Part shown: one piece after another, positions 1 through 11,156 of the stretch
How positions within the stretch are numbered: position 1 is the first letter of the stretch
Layout of the letters: each line of letters begins with the position of its first letter
Origin: Chromobotia macracanthus
Taxonomy: Eukaryota; Chordata; Actinopteri; Cypriniformes; Botiidae
DNA length: 64,000 bases
Reading direction: 5' to 3'
NCBI GenBank assembly: GCA_036877525.1
Contig: JAZGTH010000163.1
Coordinates: 124,001 to 188,000 of the forward strand
Notes under the pieces: model-generated
What the model was told of the DNA's origin: nothing
Database searches by the model: none
What the model saw: only the letters and a program-made list of their open reading frames with translations
Position numbers and translations under genes: made by a program

Positions 1-1498
1 TAAAAGGAGTCAGGATTCCAGCCTCATGAGAAACAATGGTACAGTCCAGGCTAAAAAGGAGTCAGGATTCCAACCATCTATAGAGAGTACAGCCAAATGA
101 CAAACACACCTGAAGCTGTCTTTCAGGAAAGACAAATGTCTCAAATAATCAGAATCTTGATTACCTTCCAAGTATATTCTGCTGAAATCAACAATCATCA
201 AAACTAGTTGCAGTTGCACTGGGTGGGATTCGAACCCTGGTCCACTTGCATGGCAGGCTAGAGTTCTACCACTGTACTACCATTTCTTTTGAAAAATCAG
301 GCATTCTCGTTGCCATCACCTTGCCCCTCTGAACTTTTCAAACCAGGGAATTAAAAAGCACATGGCAAACAAAGCTCAAGAGACATGCTGAAGATGACAG
401 TTAGAAAAACACTGATCACAAAAGACAGACATACAATCTCATGGCAAACGATGGTACAGTCCAGGCTAAAAAGGAGTCAGGATTCCAACCACATGGTAAA
501 CAATGGTACAGTCCAGGCAAAAAAAGGAGTCAGGATTCCAGCATCATGACAAACAATGGTACAGTCCAGGATAAAAACAACTCAGGATTCCAGCCTCATG
601 ACAAACAATGGTACAGTCCAGGGTAAAAAGGAGTCAGGATTCCAACCACATCACAAACAATAGTAGAGTCTAGGCTTAAAAGGAGTCAGGATTCCAACCA
701 TCTATAGAGAGTACAGGCAAAAGAGAAAAACACCTAAACCTGTCTATCAGCTTCAGTCAGGATTCCAACAACATGGTAAACAATGCTACAGTCCAGGGTA
801 AAAACAAGTCAGGATTCCAGCCTCATGACAAACAATGCTACAGTCCAGGGTAAAAACAAGTCAGGATTCCAGCCTCATGACAAACAGTGGTACAGTCCAG
901 GGTAAAAACAAGTCAGGATTCCAGCCTCATGACAAACAATGGTACAGTCCAGGGTAAAAAGGAGTGAGGATTCCAACCACATCACAAACAATAGTAGAGT
1001 CTAGGCTTAAAAGGAGTCAGGATTCCAACCATCTATAGAGAGTACAGGCAAAAGAGAAAAACACCTAAACCTGTCTATCAGCTTCAGTCAGGATTCCAAC
1101 AACATGGTAAACAATGCTACAGTCCAGGGTAAAAACAAGTCAGGATTCCAGCCTCATGACAAACAGTGGTACAGTCCAGGGTAAAAACAAGTCAGGTTTC
1201 CAGCCTCATGACAAACAATGGTACAGTCCAGGGTAAAAAGGAGTCAGGATTCCAGCATCATGACAAACAATGGTAAAGTCCAGGGTAGAAAGGAGTCAGG
1301 AATTCAGCCTCATGGTAAACAATAGTAGAATCCAGTCTTAAAAGGAGTCAGGATTCCAGCCTCATGAGAAACAATGGTACAGTCCAGGGTAAAAAGGAGA
1401 CAGGATTCCAGCATCATGACAAACAATGGTAAATCCAGGGTAGAAAGGAGTCAGGAATTCAGCCTCATGGTAAACAATAGTAGAATCCAGTCTTAAAA
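1..1498. repeat. Left end of array: D element 1 and two E-element blocks
   Basis: This stretch starts inside a 52-mer and holds one long D element (tRNA-like copy at 215-286), then 52-mers. Two E derivatives (ACACCTAAACCTGTCTATCA) lie near 730 and 1061, separated by CAAGTCAGG-type monomers. The two E blocks are about 330 bp apart and share their neighbours, so they are a local tandem duplication. No coding potential is evident. Confidence 0.85.
215..286 (-). tRNA. tRNA-Gly(GCC)-like copy 1, probable pseudogene
   Basis: Full length with A and B boxes intact. It has two private changes: TCCACTTGC for TCCTCTTGC, and GGCTAGAG for GGCGAGAG, the latter in the anticodon stem. Flank is CTAGTTGCAG. 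Confidence 0.55.
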
Positions 1499-1609
1499 GT
1501 AGTCAGGATTCCAGCCTCATGAGAAACAATGGTACAGTCCAGGCTAAAAAGGAGTCAGGATTCCAACCATCAATAGAGAGTACAGCCAAATGACAAACAC
1601 ACCTGAAGC

Positions 1610-1627
1610 TGTCTGTCAGGACAGACA
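1610..1627. repeat. 18-bp palindrome, compensated version TGTCTGTC-AG-GACAGACA
   Basis: Relative to the reference, T to G in the left arm is matched by A to C in the right arm, so all eight pairs remain. The same form is at 2616-2633, 13104-13121 and 18056-18073. Half-changed forms occur at 9783-9800 and 14767-14784 (TGTCCGTC/GACAGACA) and in copies 20, 26, 28 and 36-43 (TGTCTGTC/GAAAGACA). Confidence 0.85.
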
Positions 1628-1707
1628 AATGTCTCAAATAATCAGAATCTTGATTACCTTCCAAGTATATTCTGCTGAAATCAACAATCATCAAAACAAG
1701 TTGCAGT

Positions 1708-1779
1708 TGCACTGGGTGGGATTCGAACCCTGGTCCTCTTGCATGGCAGGCGAGAGTTCTACCACTGTACTACCATTTC
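1708..1779 (-). tRNA. tRNA-Gly(GCC)-like copy 2, probable pseudogene
   Basis: Full length, promoter boxes intact, CAAG flank subfamily, with the compensated G/C palindrome downstream on the minus strand. Confidence 0.55.
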
Positions 1780-2713
1780 TTTTGAAAATCAGGCATTCTC
1801 GTTGCCATCACCTTGCCCCTCTGAACTTTTCAAACCAGGGAATTAAAAAAGCACATGGCAAACAAAGCTCAAGAGACATGCTGAAGATGACAGTTAGAAA
1901 AACACTGATCACAAAAGACAGACATACAATCTCATGGCAAACGATGGTACAGTCCAGGCTAAAAAGGAGTCAGGATTCCAACCACATGGTAAACAATGGT
2001 ACAGTCCAGGCAAAAAAGGAGTCAGGATTCCAACCACATGGCAAGCAATGGTAGAGTCCAGGCTAAAAACAAGTCAGGATTCCAGCCTCATGACAAACAA
2101 TGGTACAGTCCAGGGTAAAAAGGAGTCAGGATTCCAACCACATCACAAACAATAGTAGAGTCTAGGCTTAATAGGAGTCAGGATTCCAACCATCTATAGA
2201 GAGTACAGGCAAAAGAGAAAAACACCTAAACCTGTCTATCAGCTTCAGTCAGGATTCCAGCATCATGACAAACAATGGTAAAGTCCAGGGTAGAAAGGAG
2301 TCAGGAATTCAGCCTCATGGTAAACAATAGTAGAATCCAGTCTTAAAAGGAGTCAGGATTCCAGCCTCATGAGAAACAATGGTACAGTCCAGGGTAAAAA
2401 GGAGACAGGATTCCAGCATCATTACAAACAATGGTAAAGTCCAGGGTAGAAAGGAGTCAGGAATTCAGCCTCATGGTAAACAATAGTAGAATCCAGTCTT
2501 AAAAGTAGTCAGGATTCCAGCCTCATGAGAAACAATGGTACAGTCCAGGCTAAAAAGGAGTCAGGATTCCAACCATCTATAGAGAGTACAGCCAAATGAC
2601 AAACACACCTGAAGCTGTCTGTCAGGACAGACAAATGTCTCAAATAATCAGAATCTTGATTACCTTCCAAGTATATTCTGCTGAAATCAACAATCATCAA
2701 AACTAGTTGCAGT

Positions 2714-2785
2714 TGCACTGGGTGGGATTCGAACCCTGGTCCTCTTGCATGGCAGGCGAGAGTTCTACCACTGTACTACCATTTC
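2714..2785 (-). tRNA. tRNA-Gly(GCC)-like copy 3, probable pseudogene
   Basis: Full length, boxes intact, CTAG flank but G/C palindrome, so it combines features of two subfamilies, which suggests gene conversion or recombination. Confidence 0.55.
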
Positions 2786-3718
2786 TTTTGAAAATCAAGC
2801 ATTCTCGTTGCCATCACCTTGCCCCTCTGAACTTTTCAAACCAGGGAATTAAAAAGCACATGGCAAACAAAGCTCAAGAGACATGCTGAAGATGACAGTT
2901 AGAAAAACACTGATCACAAAAGACAGACATACAATCTCATGGCAAACAATGGTACAGTCCAGGCTAAAAAGGAGTCAGGATTCCAACCACATGGTAAACA
3001 ATGGTACAGTCCAGGCAAAAAAGGAGTCAGGATACCAACCACATGGCAAGCAATGGTAGAGTCCAGGCTAAAAACAAGTCAGGATTCCAGCCTCATGACA
3101 AACAATGGTACAGTCCAGGGTAAAAAGGAGTCAGGATTCCAACCACATCACAAACAATAGTAGAGGCTAGGCTTAATAGGAGTCAGGATTCCAACCATCT
3201 ATAGAGAGTACAGGCAAAAGAGAAAAACACCTAAACCTGTCTATCAGCTTCAGTCAGGATTCCAACAACATGGTAAACAATGCTACAGTCCAGGGTAGAA
3301 AGGAGTCAGGAATTCAGCCTCATGGTAAACAATAGTAGAATCCAGTCTTAAAAGGAGTCAGGATTCCAGCCTCATGAGAAACAATGGTACAGTCCAGGGT
3401 AAAAAGGAGACAGGATTCCAGCATCATGACAAACAATGGTAAAGTCCAGGGTAGAAAGGAGTCAGGAATTCAACCTCATGGTAAACAATAGTAGAATCCA
3501 GTCTTAAAAGGAGTCAGGATTCCAGCCTCATGAGAAACAATGGTACAGTCCAGGCTAAAAAGGAGTCAGGATTCCAACCATCTATAGAGAGTACAGCCAA
3601 ATGACAAACACACCTGAAGCTGTCTTTCAGGAAAGACAAATGTCTCAAATAATCAGAATCTTGATTACCTTCCAAGTATATTCTGCTGAAATCAACAATC
3701 ATCAAAACTAGTTGCAGT

Positions 3719-3790
3719 TGCACTGGGTGGGATTCGAACCCTGGTCCTCTTGCATGGCAGGCGAGAGTTCTACCACTGTACTACTATTTC
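3719..3790 (-). tRNA. tRNA-Gly(GCC)-like copy 4, probable pseudogene
   Basis: Boxes intact. The acceptor 5' strand reads GAAATAG instead of GAAATGG, adding an A·C mismatch in the acceptor stem. Confidence 0.5.
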
Positions 3791-4888
3791 TTTTGAAAAA
3801 TCAGGCATTCTCGTTGCCATCACCTTGCCCCTCTGAACTTTTCAAACCAGGGAATTAAAAAGCACATGGCAAACAAAGCTCAAGAGACATGCTGAAGATG
3901 ACAGTTAGAAAAACACTGATCACAAAAGACAGACATACAATCTCATGGCAAACGATGGTACAGTCCAGGCTAAAAAGGAGTCAGGATTCCATCCACATGG
4001 TAAACAATGGTACAGTCCAGGCTAAAAACAAGTCAGGATTCCAGCGTCATGACAAACAATGGTACAGTCCAGGATAAAAACAACTCAGGATTCCAGCCTC
4101 ATGACAAACAATGGTACAGTCCAGGGTAAAAAAGGAGTCAGGATTCCAGCATCATGACAAACAATGGTACAGTCCAGGATAAAAACAACTCGGGATTCTA
4201 GCCTCATGACAAACAATGGTACAGTCCAGGGTAAAAAGGAGTGAGGATTCCAACCACATCACAAACAATAGTAGAGTCTAGGCTAAAAAGGAGTCAGGAT
4301 TCCAACCATCTATAGAGAGTACAGGCAAAAGAGAAAAACACCTAAACCTGTCTATCAGCTTCAGTCAGGATTCCAACAACATGGTAAACAATGCTACAGT
4401 CCAGGGTAAAAACAAGTCAGGATTCCAGCCTCATGACAAACAGTGGTACAGTCCAGGGTAAAAACAAGTCAGGTTTCCAGCCTCATGACAAACAATGGTA
4501 CAGTCCAGGGTAAAAAAGGAGTCAGGATTCCAGCATCATGACAAACAATGGTAAAGTCCAGGGTAGAAAGGAGTCAGGATTTCAGCCTCATGGTAAACAA
4601 TAGTAGAATCCAGTCTTAAAAGGAGTCAGGATTCCAGCCTCATGAGAAACAATGGTACAGTCCAGGGTAAAAAGGAGACAGGATTCCAGCATCATGACAA
4701 ACAATGGTAAAGTCCAGGGTAGAAAGGAGTCAGGAATTCAGCCTCATGGTAAACAATAGTAGAATCCAGTCTTAAAAGGAGTCAGGATTCCAGCCTCATG
4801 AGAAACAATGGTACAGTCCAGGCTAAAAAGGAGTCAGGATTCCAACCATCTATAGAGAGTTCAGCCAAATGACAAACACACCTGAAGC

Positions 4889-4906
4889 TGTCTTTCAGGA
4901 AAGACA
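4889..4906. repeat. 18-bp palindrome TGTCTTTC-AG-GAAAGACA (reference copy)
   Basis: Eight-base arms are perfectly complementary around AG. This T/A version is present in most D elements. Copies 2, 3, 12 and 16 have a G/C version that is also fully paired. Confidence 0.85.
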
Positions 4907-4971
4907 AATGTCTCAAATAATCAGAATCTTGATTACCTTCCAAGTATATTCTGCTGAAATCAACAATCATC

Positions 4972-4975
4972 AAAA
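4972..4975 (-). terminator. Candidate pol III terminator (TTTT) after reference tRNA-like copy
   Basis: On the minus strand the tRNA 3' end is followed by ACTGCAACTAG (11 nt) and then TTTT. The run is preserved in both flank subfamilies (CTAGTTTTG and CTTGTTTTG). A transcript from the internal promoter would end here, giving an RNA of roughly 90 nt. Confidence 0.5.
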
Positions 4976-4997
4976 CTAGTTGCAGTTGCACTGGGTG

Positions 4998-5008
4998 GGA
5001 TTCGAACC
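4998..5008 (-). promoter_or_regulatory. Pol III B box in reference tRNA-like copy
   Basis: On the minus strand this reads GGTTCGAATCC, an exact match to the B-box pattern GGTTCGANTCC. Copies 11, 15, 22, 24, 30, 32 and 33 carry TGTTCGAATCC, and copies 36, 39, 41 and 43 carry AGTTCGAATCC. All other copies read intact. Confidence 0.7.
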
Positions 5009-5040
5009 CTGGTCCTCTTGCATGGCAGGCGAGAGTTCTA

Positions 5041-5051
5041 CCACTGTACTA
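5041..5051 (-). promoter_or_regulatory. Pol III A box in reference tRNA-like copy
   Basis: On the minus strand this reads TAGTACAGTGG, close to the eukaryotic A-box pattern TRGYNNANNNG. It is unchanged in most copies. It reads TAGAACAGTGG in copies 36, 39, 41 and 43, and TAATACAGTGG in copies 37, 38 and 40. Activity is inferred only. Confidence 0.6.
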
Positions 5052-6306
5052 CCATTTCTTTTGAAAAATCAGGCATTCTCGTTGCCATCACCTTGCCCCT
5101 CTGAACTTTTCAAACCAGGGAATTAAAAAGCACATGGCAAACAAAGCTCAAGAGACATGCTGAAGATGACAGTTAGAAAAACACTGATCACAAAAGACAG
5201 ACATACAATCTCATGGCAAACGATGGTACAGTCCAGGCTAAAAAGGAGTCAGGATTCCAACCACATGGTAAACAATGGTACAGTCCAGGCAAAAAAAGGA
5301 GTCAGGATTCCAGCATCATGACAAACAATGGTACAGTCCAGGATAAAAACAACTCAGGATTCCAGCCTCATGACAAACAATGGTACAGTCCAGGGTAAAA
5401 AGGAGTCAGGATTCCAGCATCATGACAAACAATGGTACAGTCCAGGATAAAAACAACTCGGGATTCTAGCCTCATGACAAACAATGGTACAGTCCAGGGT
5501 AAAAACAACTCGGGATTCTAGCCTCATGACAAACAATGGTACAGTCCAGGGTAAAAAGGAGTGAGGATTCCAACCACATCACAAACAATAGTAGAGTCTA
5601 GGCTAAAAAGGAGTCAGGATTCCAACCATCTATAGAGAGTACAGGCAAAAGAGAAAAACACCTAAACCTGTCTATCAGCTTCAGTCAGGATTCCAACAAC
5701 ATGGTAAACAATGCTACAGTCCAGGGTAAAAACAAGTCAGGATTCCAGCCTCATGACAAACAGTGGTACAGTCCAGGGTAAAAACAAGTCAGGTTTCCAG
5801 CCTCATGACAAACAATGGCACAGTCCAGGGTAAAAAGGAGTCAGGATTCCAGCATCATGACAAACAATGGTAAAGTCCAGGGTAGAAAGGAGTCAGGATT
5901 TCAGCCTCATGGTAAACAATAGTAGAATCCAGTCTTAAAAGGAGTCAGGATTCCAGCCTCATGAGAAACAATGGTACAGTCCAGGGTAAAAAAGGAGACA
6001 GGATTCCAGCATCATGACAAACAATGGTAAAGTCCAGGGTAGAAAGGAGTCAGGAATTCAGCCTCATGGTAAACAATAGTAGAATCCAGTCTTAAAAGGA
6101 GTCAGGATTCCAGCCTCATGAGAAACAATGGTACAGTCCAGGCTAAAAAGGAGTCAGGATTCCAACCATCTATAGAGAGTACAGCCAAATGACAAACACA
6201 CCTGAAGCTGTCTTTCAGGAAAGACAAATGTCTCAAATAATCAGAATCTTGATTACCTTCCAAGTATATTCTGCTGAAATCAACAATCATCAAAACTAGT
6301 TGCAGT

Positions 6307-6355
6307 TGCACTGGGTGGGATTCGAACCCTGGTCCTCTTGCATGGCAGGCGAGAG
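6307..6355 (-). pseudogene. Truncated tRNA-Gly-like copy 6 (5' part and A box deleted)
   Basis: Keeps the acceptor 3' strand, T arm and B box and most of the anticodon arm, then jumps at GAGAG|GCAAACGATGG into the minisatellite. Compared with copy 5, bases equivalent to 5036-5215 (about 180 bp) are missing. Without an A box it should be transcriptionally dead. Confidence 0.8.
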
Positions 6356-7445
6356 GCAAACGATGGTACAGTCCAGGCTAAAAAGGAGTCAGGATTCCAA
6401 CCACATGGTAAACAATGGTACAGTCCAGGCAAAAAAGGAGTCAGGATTCCAGCATCATGACAAACAATGGTACAGTCCAGGATAAAAACAACTCAGGATT
6501 CCAGCCTCATGACAAACAATGGTACAGTCCAGGGTAAAAAGGAGTCAGGATTCCAGCATCATGACAAACAATGGTACAGTCCAGGATAAAAACAACTCGG
6601 GATTCTAGCCTCATGACAAACAATGGTACAGTCCAGGGTAAAAACAACTCGGGATTCTAGCCTCATGACAAACAATGGTACAGTCCAGGGTAAAAAGGAG
6701 TGAGGATTCCAACCACATCACAAACAATAGTAGAGTCTAGGCTAAAAAGGAGTCAGGATTCCAACCATCTATAGAGAGTACAGGCAAAAGAGAAAAACAC
6801 CTAAACCTGTCTATCAGCTTCAGTCAGGATTCCAACAACATGGTAAACAATGCTACAGTCCAGGGTAAAAACAAGTCAGGATTCCAGCCTCATGACAAAC
6901 AGTGGTACAGTCCAGGGTAAAAACAAGTCAGGTTTCCAGCCTCATGACAAACAATGGCACAGTCCAGGGTAAAAAGGAGTCAGGATTCCAGCATCATGAC
7001 AAACAATGGTAAAGTCCAGGGTAGAAAGGAGTCAGGATTTCAGCCTCATGGTAAACAATAGTAGAATCCAGTCTTAAAAAGGAGTCAGGATTCCAGCCTC
7101 ATGAGAAACAATGGTACAGTCCAGGGTAAAAAGGAGACAGGATTCCAGCATCATGACAAACAATGGTAAAGTCCAGGGTAGAAAGGAGTCAGGAATTCAG
7201 CCTCATGGTAAACAATAGTAGAATCCAGTCTTAAAAGGAGTCAGGATTCCAGCCTCATGAGAAACAATGGTACAGTCCAGGCTAAAAAGGAGTCAGGATT
7301 CCAACCATCTATAGAGAGTACAGCCAAATGACAAACACACCTGAAGCTGTCTTTCAGGAAAGACAAATGTCTCAAATAATCAGAATCTTGATTACCTTCC
7401 AAGTATATTCTGCTGAAATCAACAATCATCAAAACTAGTTGCAGT

Positions 7446-7517
7446 TGCACTGGGTGGGATTCGAACCCTGGTCCTCTTGCATGGCAGGCGAGAGTTCTAC
7501 CACTGTACTACCATTTC
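7446..7517 (-). tRNA. tRNA-Gly(GCC)-like copy 7, probable pseudogene
   Basis: Identical in the 72-nt core to reference copy 5 as far as I can read; T/A palindrome; CTAG flank. Confidence 0.55.
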
Positions 7518-8609
7518 TTTTGAAAAATCAGGCATTCTCGTTGCCATCACCTTGCCCCTCTGAACTTTTCAAACCAGGGAATTAAAAAGCACATGGCAAA
7601 CAAAGCTCAAGAGACATGCTGAAGATGACAGTTAGAAAAACACTGATCACAAAAGACAGACATACAATCTCATGGCAAACGATGGTACAGTCCAGGCTAA
7701 AAAGGAGTCAGGATTCCAACCACATGGTAAACAATGGTACAGTCCAGGCAAAAAAGGAGTCAGGATTCCAGCATCATGACAAACAATGGTACAGTCCAGG
7801 ATAAAAACAACTCAGGATTCCAGCCTCATGACAAACAATGGTACAGTCCAGGGTAAAAAAGGAGTCAGGATTCCAACCACATCACAAACAATAGTAGAGT
7901 CTAGGCTTAAAAAGGAGTCAGGATTCCAACCATCTATAGAGAGTACAGGCAAAAGAGAAAAACACCTAAACCTGTCTATCAGCTTCAGTCAGGATTCCAA
8001 CAACATGGTAAACAATGCTACAGTCCAGGGTAAAAACAAGTCAGGATTCCAGCCTCATGACAAACAGTGGTACAGTCCAGGGTAAAAACAAGTCAGGTTT
8101 CCAGCCTCATGACAAACAATGGTACAGTCCAGGGTAAAAAGGAGTCAGGATTCCAGCATCATGACAAACAATGGTAAAGTCCAGGGTAGAAAGGAGTCAG
8201 GATTTCAGCCTCATGGTAAACAATAGTAGAATCCAGTCTTAAAAGGAGTCAGGATTCCAGCCTCATGAGAAACAATGGTACAGTCCAGGGTAAAAAGGAG
8301 ACAGGATTCCAGCATCATGACAAACAATGGTAAAGTCCAGGGTAGAAAGGAGTCAGGAATTCAGCCTCATGGTAAACAATAGTAGAATCCAGTCTTAAAA
8401 GGAGTCAGGATTCCAGCCTCATGAGAAACAATGGTACAGTCCAGGCTAAAAAGGAGTCAGGATTCCAACCATCTATAGAGAGTACAGCCAAATGACAAAC
8501 ACACCTGATGCTGTCTTTCAGGAAAGACAAATGTCTCAAATAATCAGAATCTTGATTACCTTCCAAGTATATTCTGCTGAAATCAACAATCATCAAAACT
8601 AGTTGCAGT

Positions 8610-8681
8610 TGCACTGGGTGGGATTCGAACCCTGGTCCTCTTGCATGGCAGGCGAGAGTTCTACCACTGTACTACCATTTC
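8610..8681 (-). tRNA. tRNA-Gly(GCC)-like copy 8, probable pseudogene
   Basis: Core as reference copy 5. The D element has CCTGATGCTG for CCTGAAGCTG near 8506, and an extra T next to the tRNA 5' end. Confidence 0.55.
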
Positions 8682-9880
8682 TTTTTGAAAAATCAGGCAT
8701 TCTCGTTGCCATCACCTTGCCCCCTCTGAACTTTTCAAACCAGGGAATTAAAAAGCACATGGCAAACAAAGCTCAAGAGACATGCTGAAGATGACAGTTA
8801 GAAAAACACTGATCACAAAAGACAGACATACAATCTCATGGCAAACGATGGTACAGTCCAGGCTAAAAAAGGAGTCAGGATTCCAACCACATGGTAAACA
8901 ATGGTACAGTCCAGGCAAAAAAAGGAGTCAGGATTCCAGCATCATGACAAACAATGGTACAGTCCAGGATAAAAACAACTCAGGATTCCAGCCTCATGAC
9001 AAACAATGGTACAGTCCAGGGTAAAAAGGAGTCAGGATTCCAGCATCATGACAAACAATGGTACAGTCCAGGGTAAAAACAACTCGGGATTCTAGCCTCA
9101 TGACAAACAATGGTACAGTCCAGGGTAAAAAGGAGTGAGGATTCCAACCACATCACAAACAATAGTAGAGTCTAGGCTAAAAAGGAGTCAGGATTCCAAC
9201 CATCTATAGAGAGTACAGGCAAAAGAGAAAAACACCTAAACCTGTCTATCAGCTTCAGTCAGGATTCCAACAACATGGTAAACAATGCTACAGTCCAGGG
9301 TAAAAACAAGTCAGGATTCCAGCCTCATGACAAACAGTGGTACAGTCCAGGGTAAAAACAAGTCAGGTTTCCAGCCTCATGACAAACAATGGCACAGTCC
9401 AGGGTAAAAAGGAGTCAGGATTCCAGCATCATGACAAACAATGGTAAAGTCCAGGGTAGAAAGGAGTCAGGATTTCAGCCTCATGGTAAACAATAGTAGA
9501 ATCCAGTCTTAAAAGGAGTCAGGATTCCAGCCTCATGAGAAACAATGGTACAGTCCAGGGTAAAAAAGGAGACAGGATTCCAGCATCATGACAAACAATG
9601 GTAAAGTCCAGGGTAGAAAGGAGTCAGGAATTCAGCCTCATGGTAAACAATAGTAGAATCCAGTCTTAAAAGGAGTCAGGATTCCAGCCTCATGAGAAAC
9701 AATGGTACAGTCCAGGCTAAAAAGGAGTCAGGATTCCAACCATCTATAGAGAGTACAGCCAAATGACAAACACACCTGAAGCTGTCCGTCAGGACAGACA
9801 AATGTCTCAAATAATCAGAATCTTGATTACCTTCCAAGTATATTCTGCTGAAATCAACAATCATCAAAACAAGTTGCAGT

Positions 9881-9952
9881 TGCACTGGGTGGGATTCGAA
9901 CCCTGGTCCTCTTGCATGGCAGGCGAGAGTTCTACCACTGTACTACCATTTC
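9881..9952 (-). tRNA. tRNA-Gly(GCC)-like copy 9, probable pseudogene
   Basis: Boxes intact, CAAG flank. The 5' flanking D sequence is decayed (GAAATTCAGGC, TCTAATTTTCAAACAGG) and the palindrome is TGTCCGTC/GACAGACA with one mispair. Partner in the 4.95-kb duplication is copy 13. Confidence 0.55.
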
Positions 9953-11084
9953 TTTTGAAATTCAGGCATTCTCGTTGCCATCACCTTGCCTCTAATTTTC
10001 AAACAGGAATTAAAAAGCACATGGCAAACAAAGCTCAAGAGACATGCTGAAGATGACAGTTAGAAAAACACTGATCACAAAAGACAGACATACAATCTCA
10101 TGGCAAACGATGGTACAGTCCAGGCTAAAAAGGAGTCAGGATTCCATCCACATGGTAAACAATGGTACAGTCCAGGCTAAAAACAAGTCAGGATTCCAGC
10201 CTCATGACAAACAGTGGTACAGTCCAGGGTAAAAACAAGTCAGGTTTCCAGCCTCATGACAAACAATGGTACAGTCCAGGGTAAAAAGGAGTCAGGATTC
10301 CAGGATCATGACAAACAATGGTAAAGTCCAGGGTAGAAAGGAGTCAGGAATTCAGCCTCATGGTAAACAATAGTAGAATCCAGTCTTAAAAGGAGTCAGG
10401 ATTCCAGCCTCATGAGAAACAATGGTACAGTCCAGGGTAAAAAGGAGACAGGATTCCAGCATCATGACAAACAATGGTAAAGTCCAGGGTAGAAAGGAAT
10501 CAGGAATTCAGCCTCATGGTAAACAATAGTAGAATCCAGTCTTAAAAGGAGTCAGGATTCCAGCCTCATGAGAAACAATGGTACAGTCCAGGCTAAAAAC
10601 AAGTCAGGATTCCAGCCTCATGACAAACAATGGTACAGTCCAGGGTAAAAAGGAGTCAGGATTCCAACCACATCACAAACAATAGTAGAGTCTAGGCTTA
10701 ATAGGAGTCAGGATTCCAACCATCTATAAGAGTACAGGCAAAAGAAAAACACCTAAACCTGTCTATCAGCTTCAGTCAGGATTCCAACAACATGGTAAAC
10801 AATGCTACAGTCCAGGGTAGAAAGGAGTCAGGAATTCAGCCTCATGGTAAACAATAGTAGAATCCAGTCTTAAAAGGAGTCAGGATTCCAGCCTCATGAG
10901 AAACAATGGTACAGTCCAGGCTAAAAAGGAGTCAGGATTCCAACCATCTATAGAGAGTACAGCCAAATGACAAACACACCTGAAGCTGTCTTTCAGGAAA
11001 GACAAATGCCTCAAATAATCAGAATCTTGATTACCTTCCAAGTATATTCTGCTGAAATCAACAATCATCAAAACTAGTTGCAGT

Positions 11085-11156
11085 TGCACTGGGTGGGATT
11101 CGAACCCTGGTCCTCTTGCATGGCAGGCGAGAGTTCTACCACTGTACTACTATTTC
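11085..11156 (-). tRNA. tRNA-Gly(GCC)-like copy 10, probable pseudogene
   Basis: Acceptor variant GAAATAG; boxes intact; flank variant GACAAATGCCTC shared only with copy 14. Confidence 0.5.

Larger units (their letters stand above)
1499..3512. repeat. 1.006-kb tandem dimer, each unit with one tRNA-like copy
   Basis: Two consecutive units begin at the shared unusual junction AAAAGTAGTCAGG (GTAGTC at 1499 and at 2505, offset 1006). Each carries a D element, E element and about eight 52-mers; tRNA-like copies start at 1708 and 2714. Both D elements carry the G/C version of an 18-bp palindrome, TGTCTGTCAGGACAGACA, which marks them as recent sisters. They differ after the E element, where the first unit has a CATCATGAC monomer and the second goes straight to GTAGAAAGG. 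Confidence 0.85.
4987..5058 (-). tRNA. tRNA-Gly(GCC)-like copy 5 (reference), probable pseudogene
   Basis: The minus strand folds as a 72-nt tRNA: acceptor GAAATGG/CCAGTGC, D arm with AGTGGTA loop, anticodon arm CTCGC-CTGCCAT-GCAAG with anticodon GCC, 5-nt variable loop AGGAC, T arm CAGGG-TTCGAAT-CCCAC, discriminator A. By eye, against the vertebrate-type tRNA-Gly(GCC) I remember, roughly four in five positions agree. Mismatches I can see: two A·G in the acceptor, A·A in the D stem, C·A in the anticodon stem, A·A and C·C in the T stem. These make a functional tRNA unlikely. Both pol III boxes are intact and TTTT lies 11 nt downstream. A tRNA-derived SINE head is an alternative reading. Confidence 0.6.
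4847..5220. repeat. Reference copy of the long D element (tRNA-bearing segment)
   Basis: The left edge (CCATCTATAGAGAG) is shared with the E element and is alignable to a 52-mer. It is followed by the palindrome at 4889-4906, an AT-rich stretch, the tRNA-like sequence at 4987-5058 (minus strand), a C-rich stretch around 5090-5120, and a tail GATGACAGTTAGAAAAACAC that re-enters the minisatellite at CTCATGGCAAACGATGG. AAAGACA occurs near both ends (4900-4906 and in CAAAAGACAGACATAC near 5194), a weak candidate target-site duplication. All 44 tRNA-like copies sit in segments of this type. Confidence 0.75.
3513..9380. repeat. Run of five ~1.14-1.32-kb higher-order units
   Basis: tRNA-like copies start at 3719, 4987, 6307, 7446 and 8610, so spacings are 1268, 1320, 1139 and 1164. 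The lengths differ by readable events: loss of about 180 bp inside D (copy at 6307) or gain and loss of whole 52-mers, including a 156-bp trimer. Units share AACTCGGGATTCTAG monomers, one E element and the trimer GAGAAAC / GGAGACAGG / GGAATTC. No gene is seen between the tRNA-like copies. Confidence 0.85.

Noticed and set aside
4782..4991. Recurrent 69-residue minus-strand reading frame (and 60-100-residue plus-strand frames) in nearly every repeat unit
   Set aside because: They recur only because the repeat recurs, span the tRNA-like and palindrome segments, often begin at a GTG rather than ATG, end at monomer boundaries and have no recognisable domain. Because 52 is not a multiple of three, frames shift at each monomer.
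4987..5058. Functional cytosolic tRNA-Gly genes
   Set aside because: Six stem mismatches in the best copies (acceptor, D, anticodon and T stems) and variable decay among copies make aminoacylation-competent tRNAs unlikely, though transcription remains possible.
4900..5200. Firm assignment of the D element as a named SINE with target-site duplications
   Set aside because: Only AAAGACA is shared near the ends, it is short and in an A-rich context, no poly-A or simple-repeat tail is evident, and I do not recognise the family.
6102..6359. Peptide containing ACHARGPGFESHP
   Set aside because: This is simply the translation of the tRNA B-box/T-arm region in one frame, a common artefact of tRNA-derived repeats, and it results from the 180-bp deletion in copy 6.
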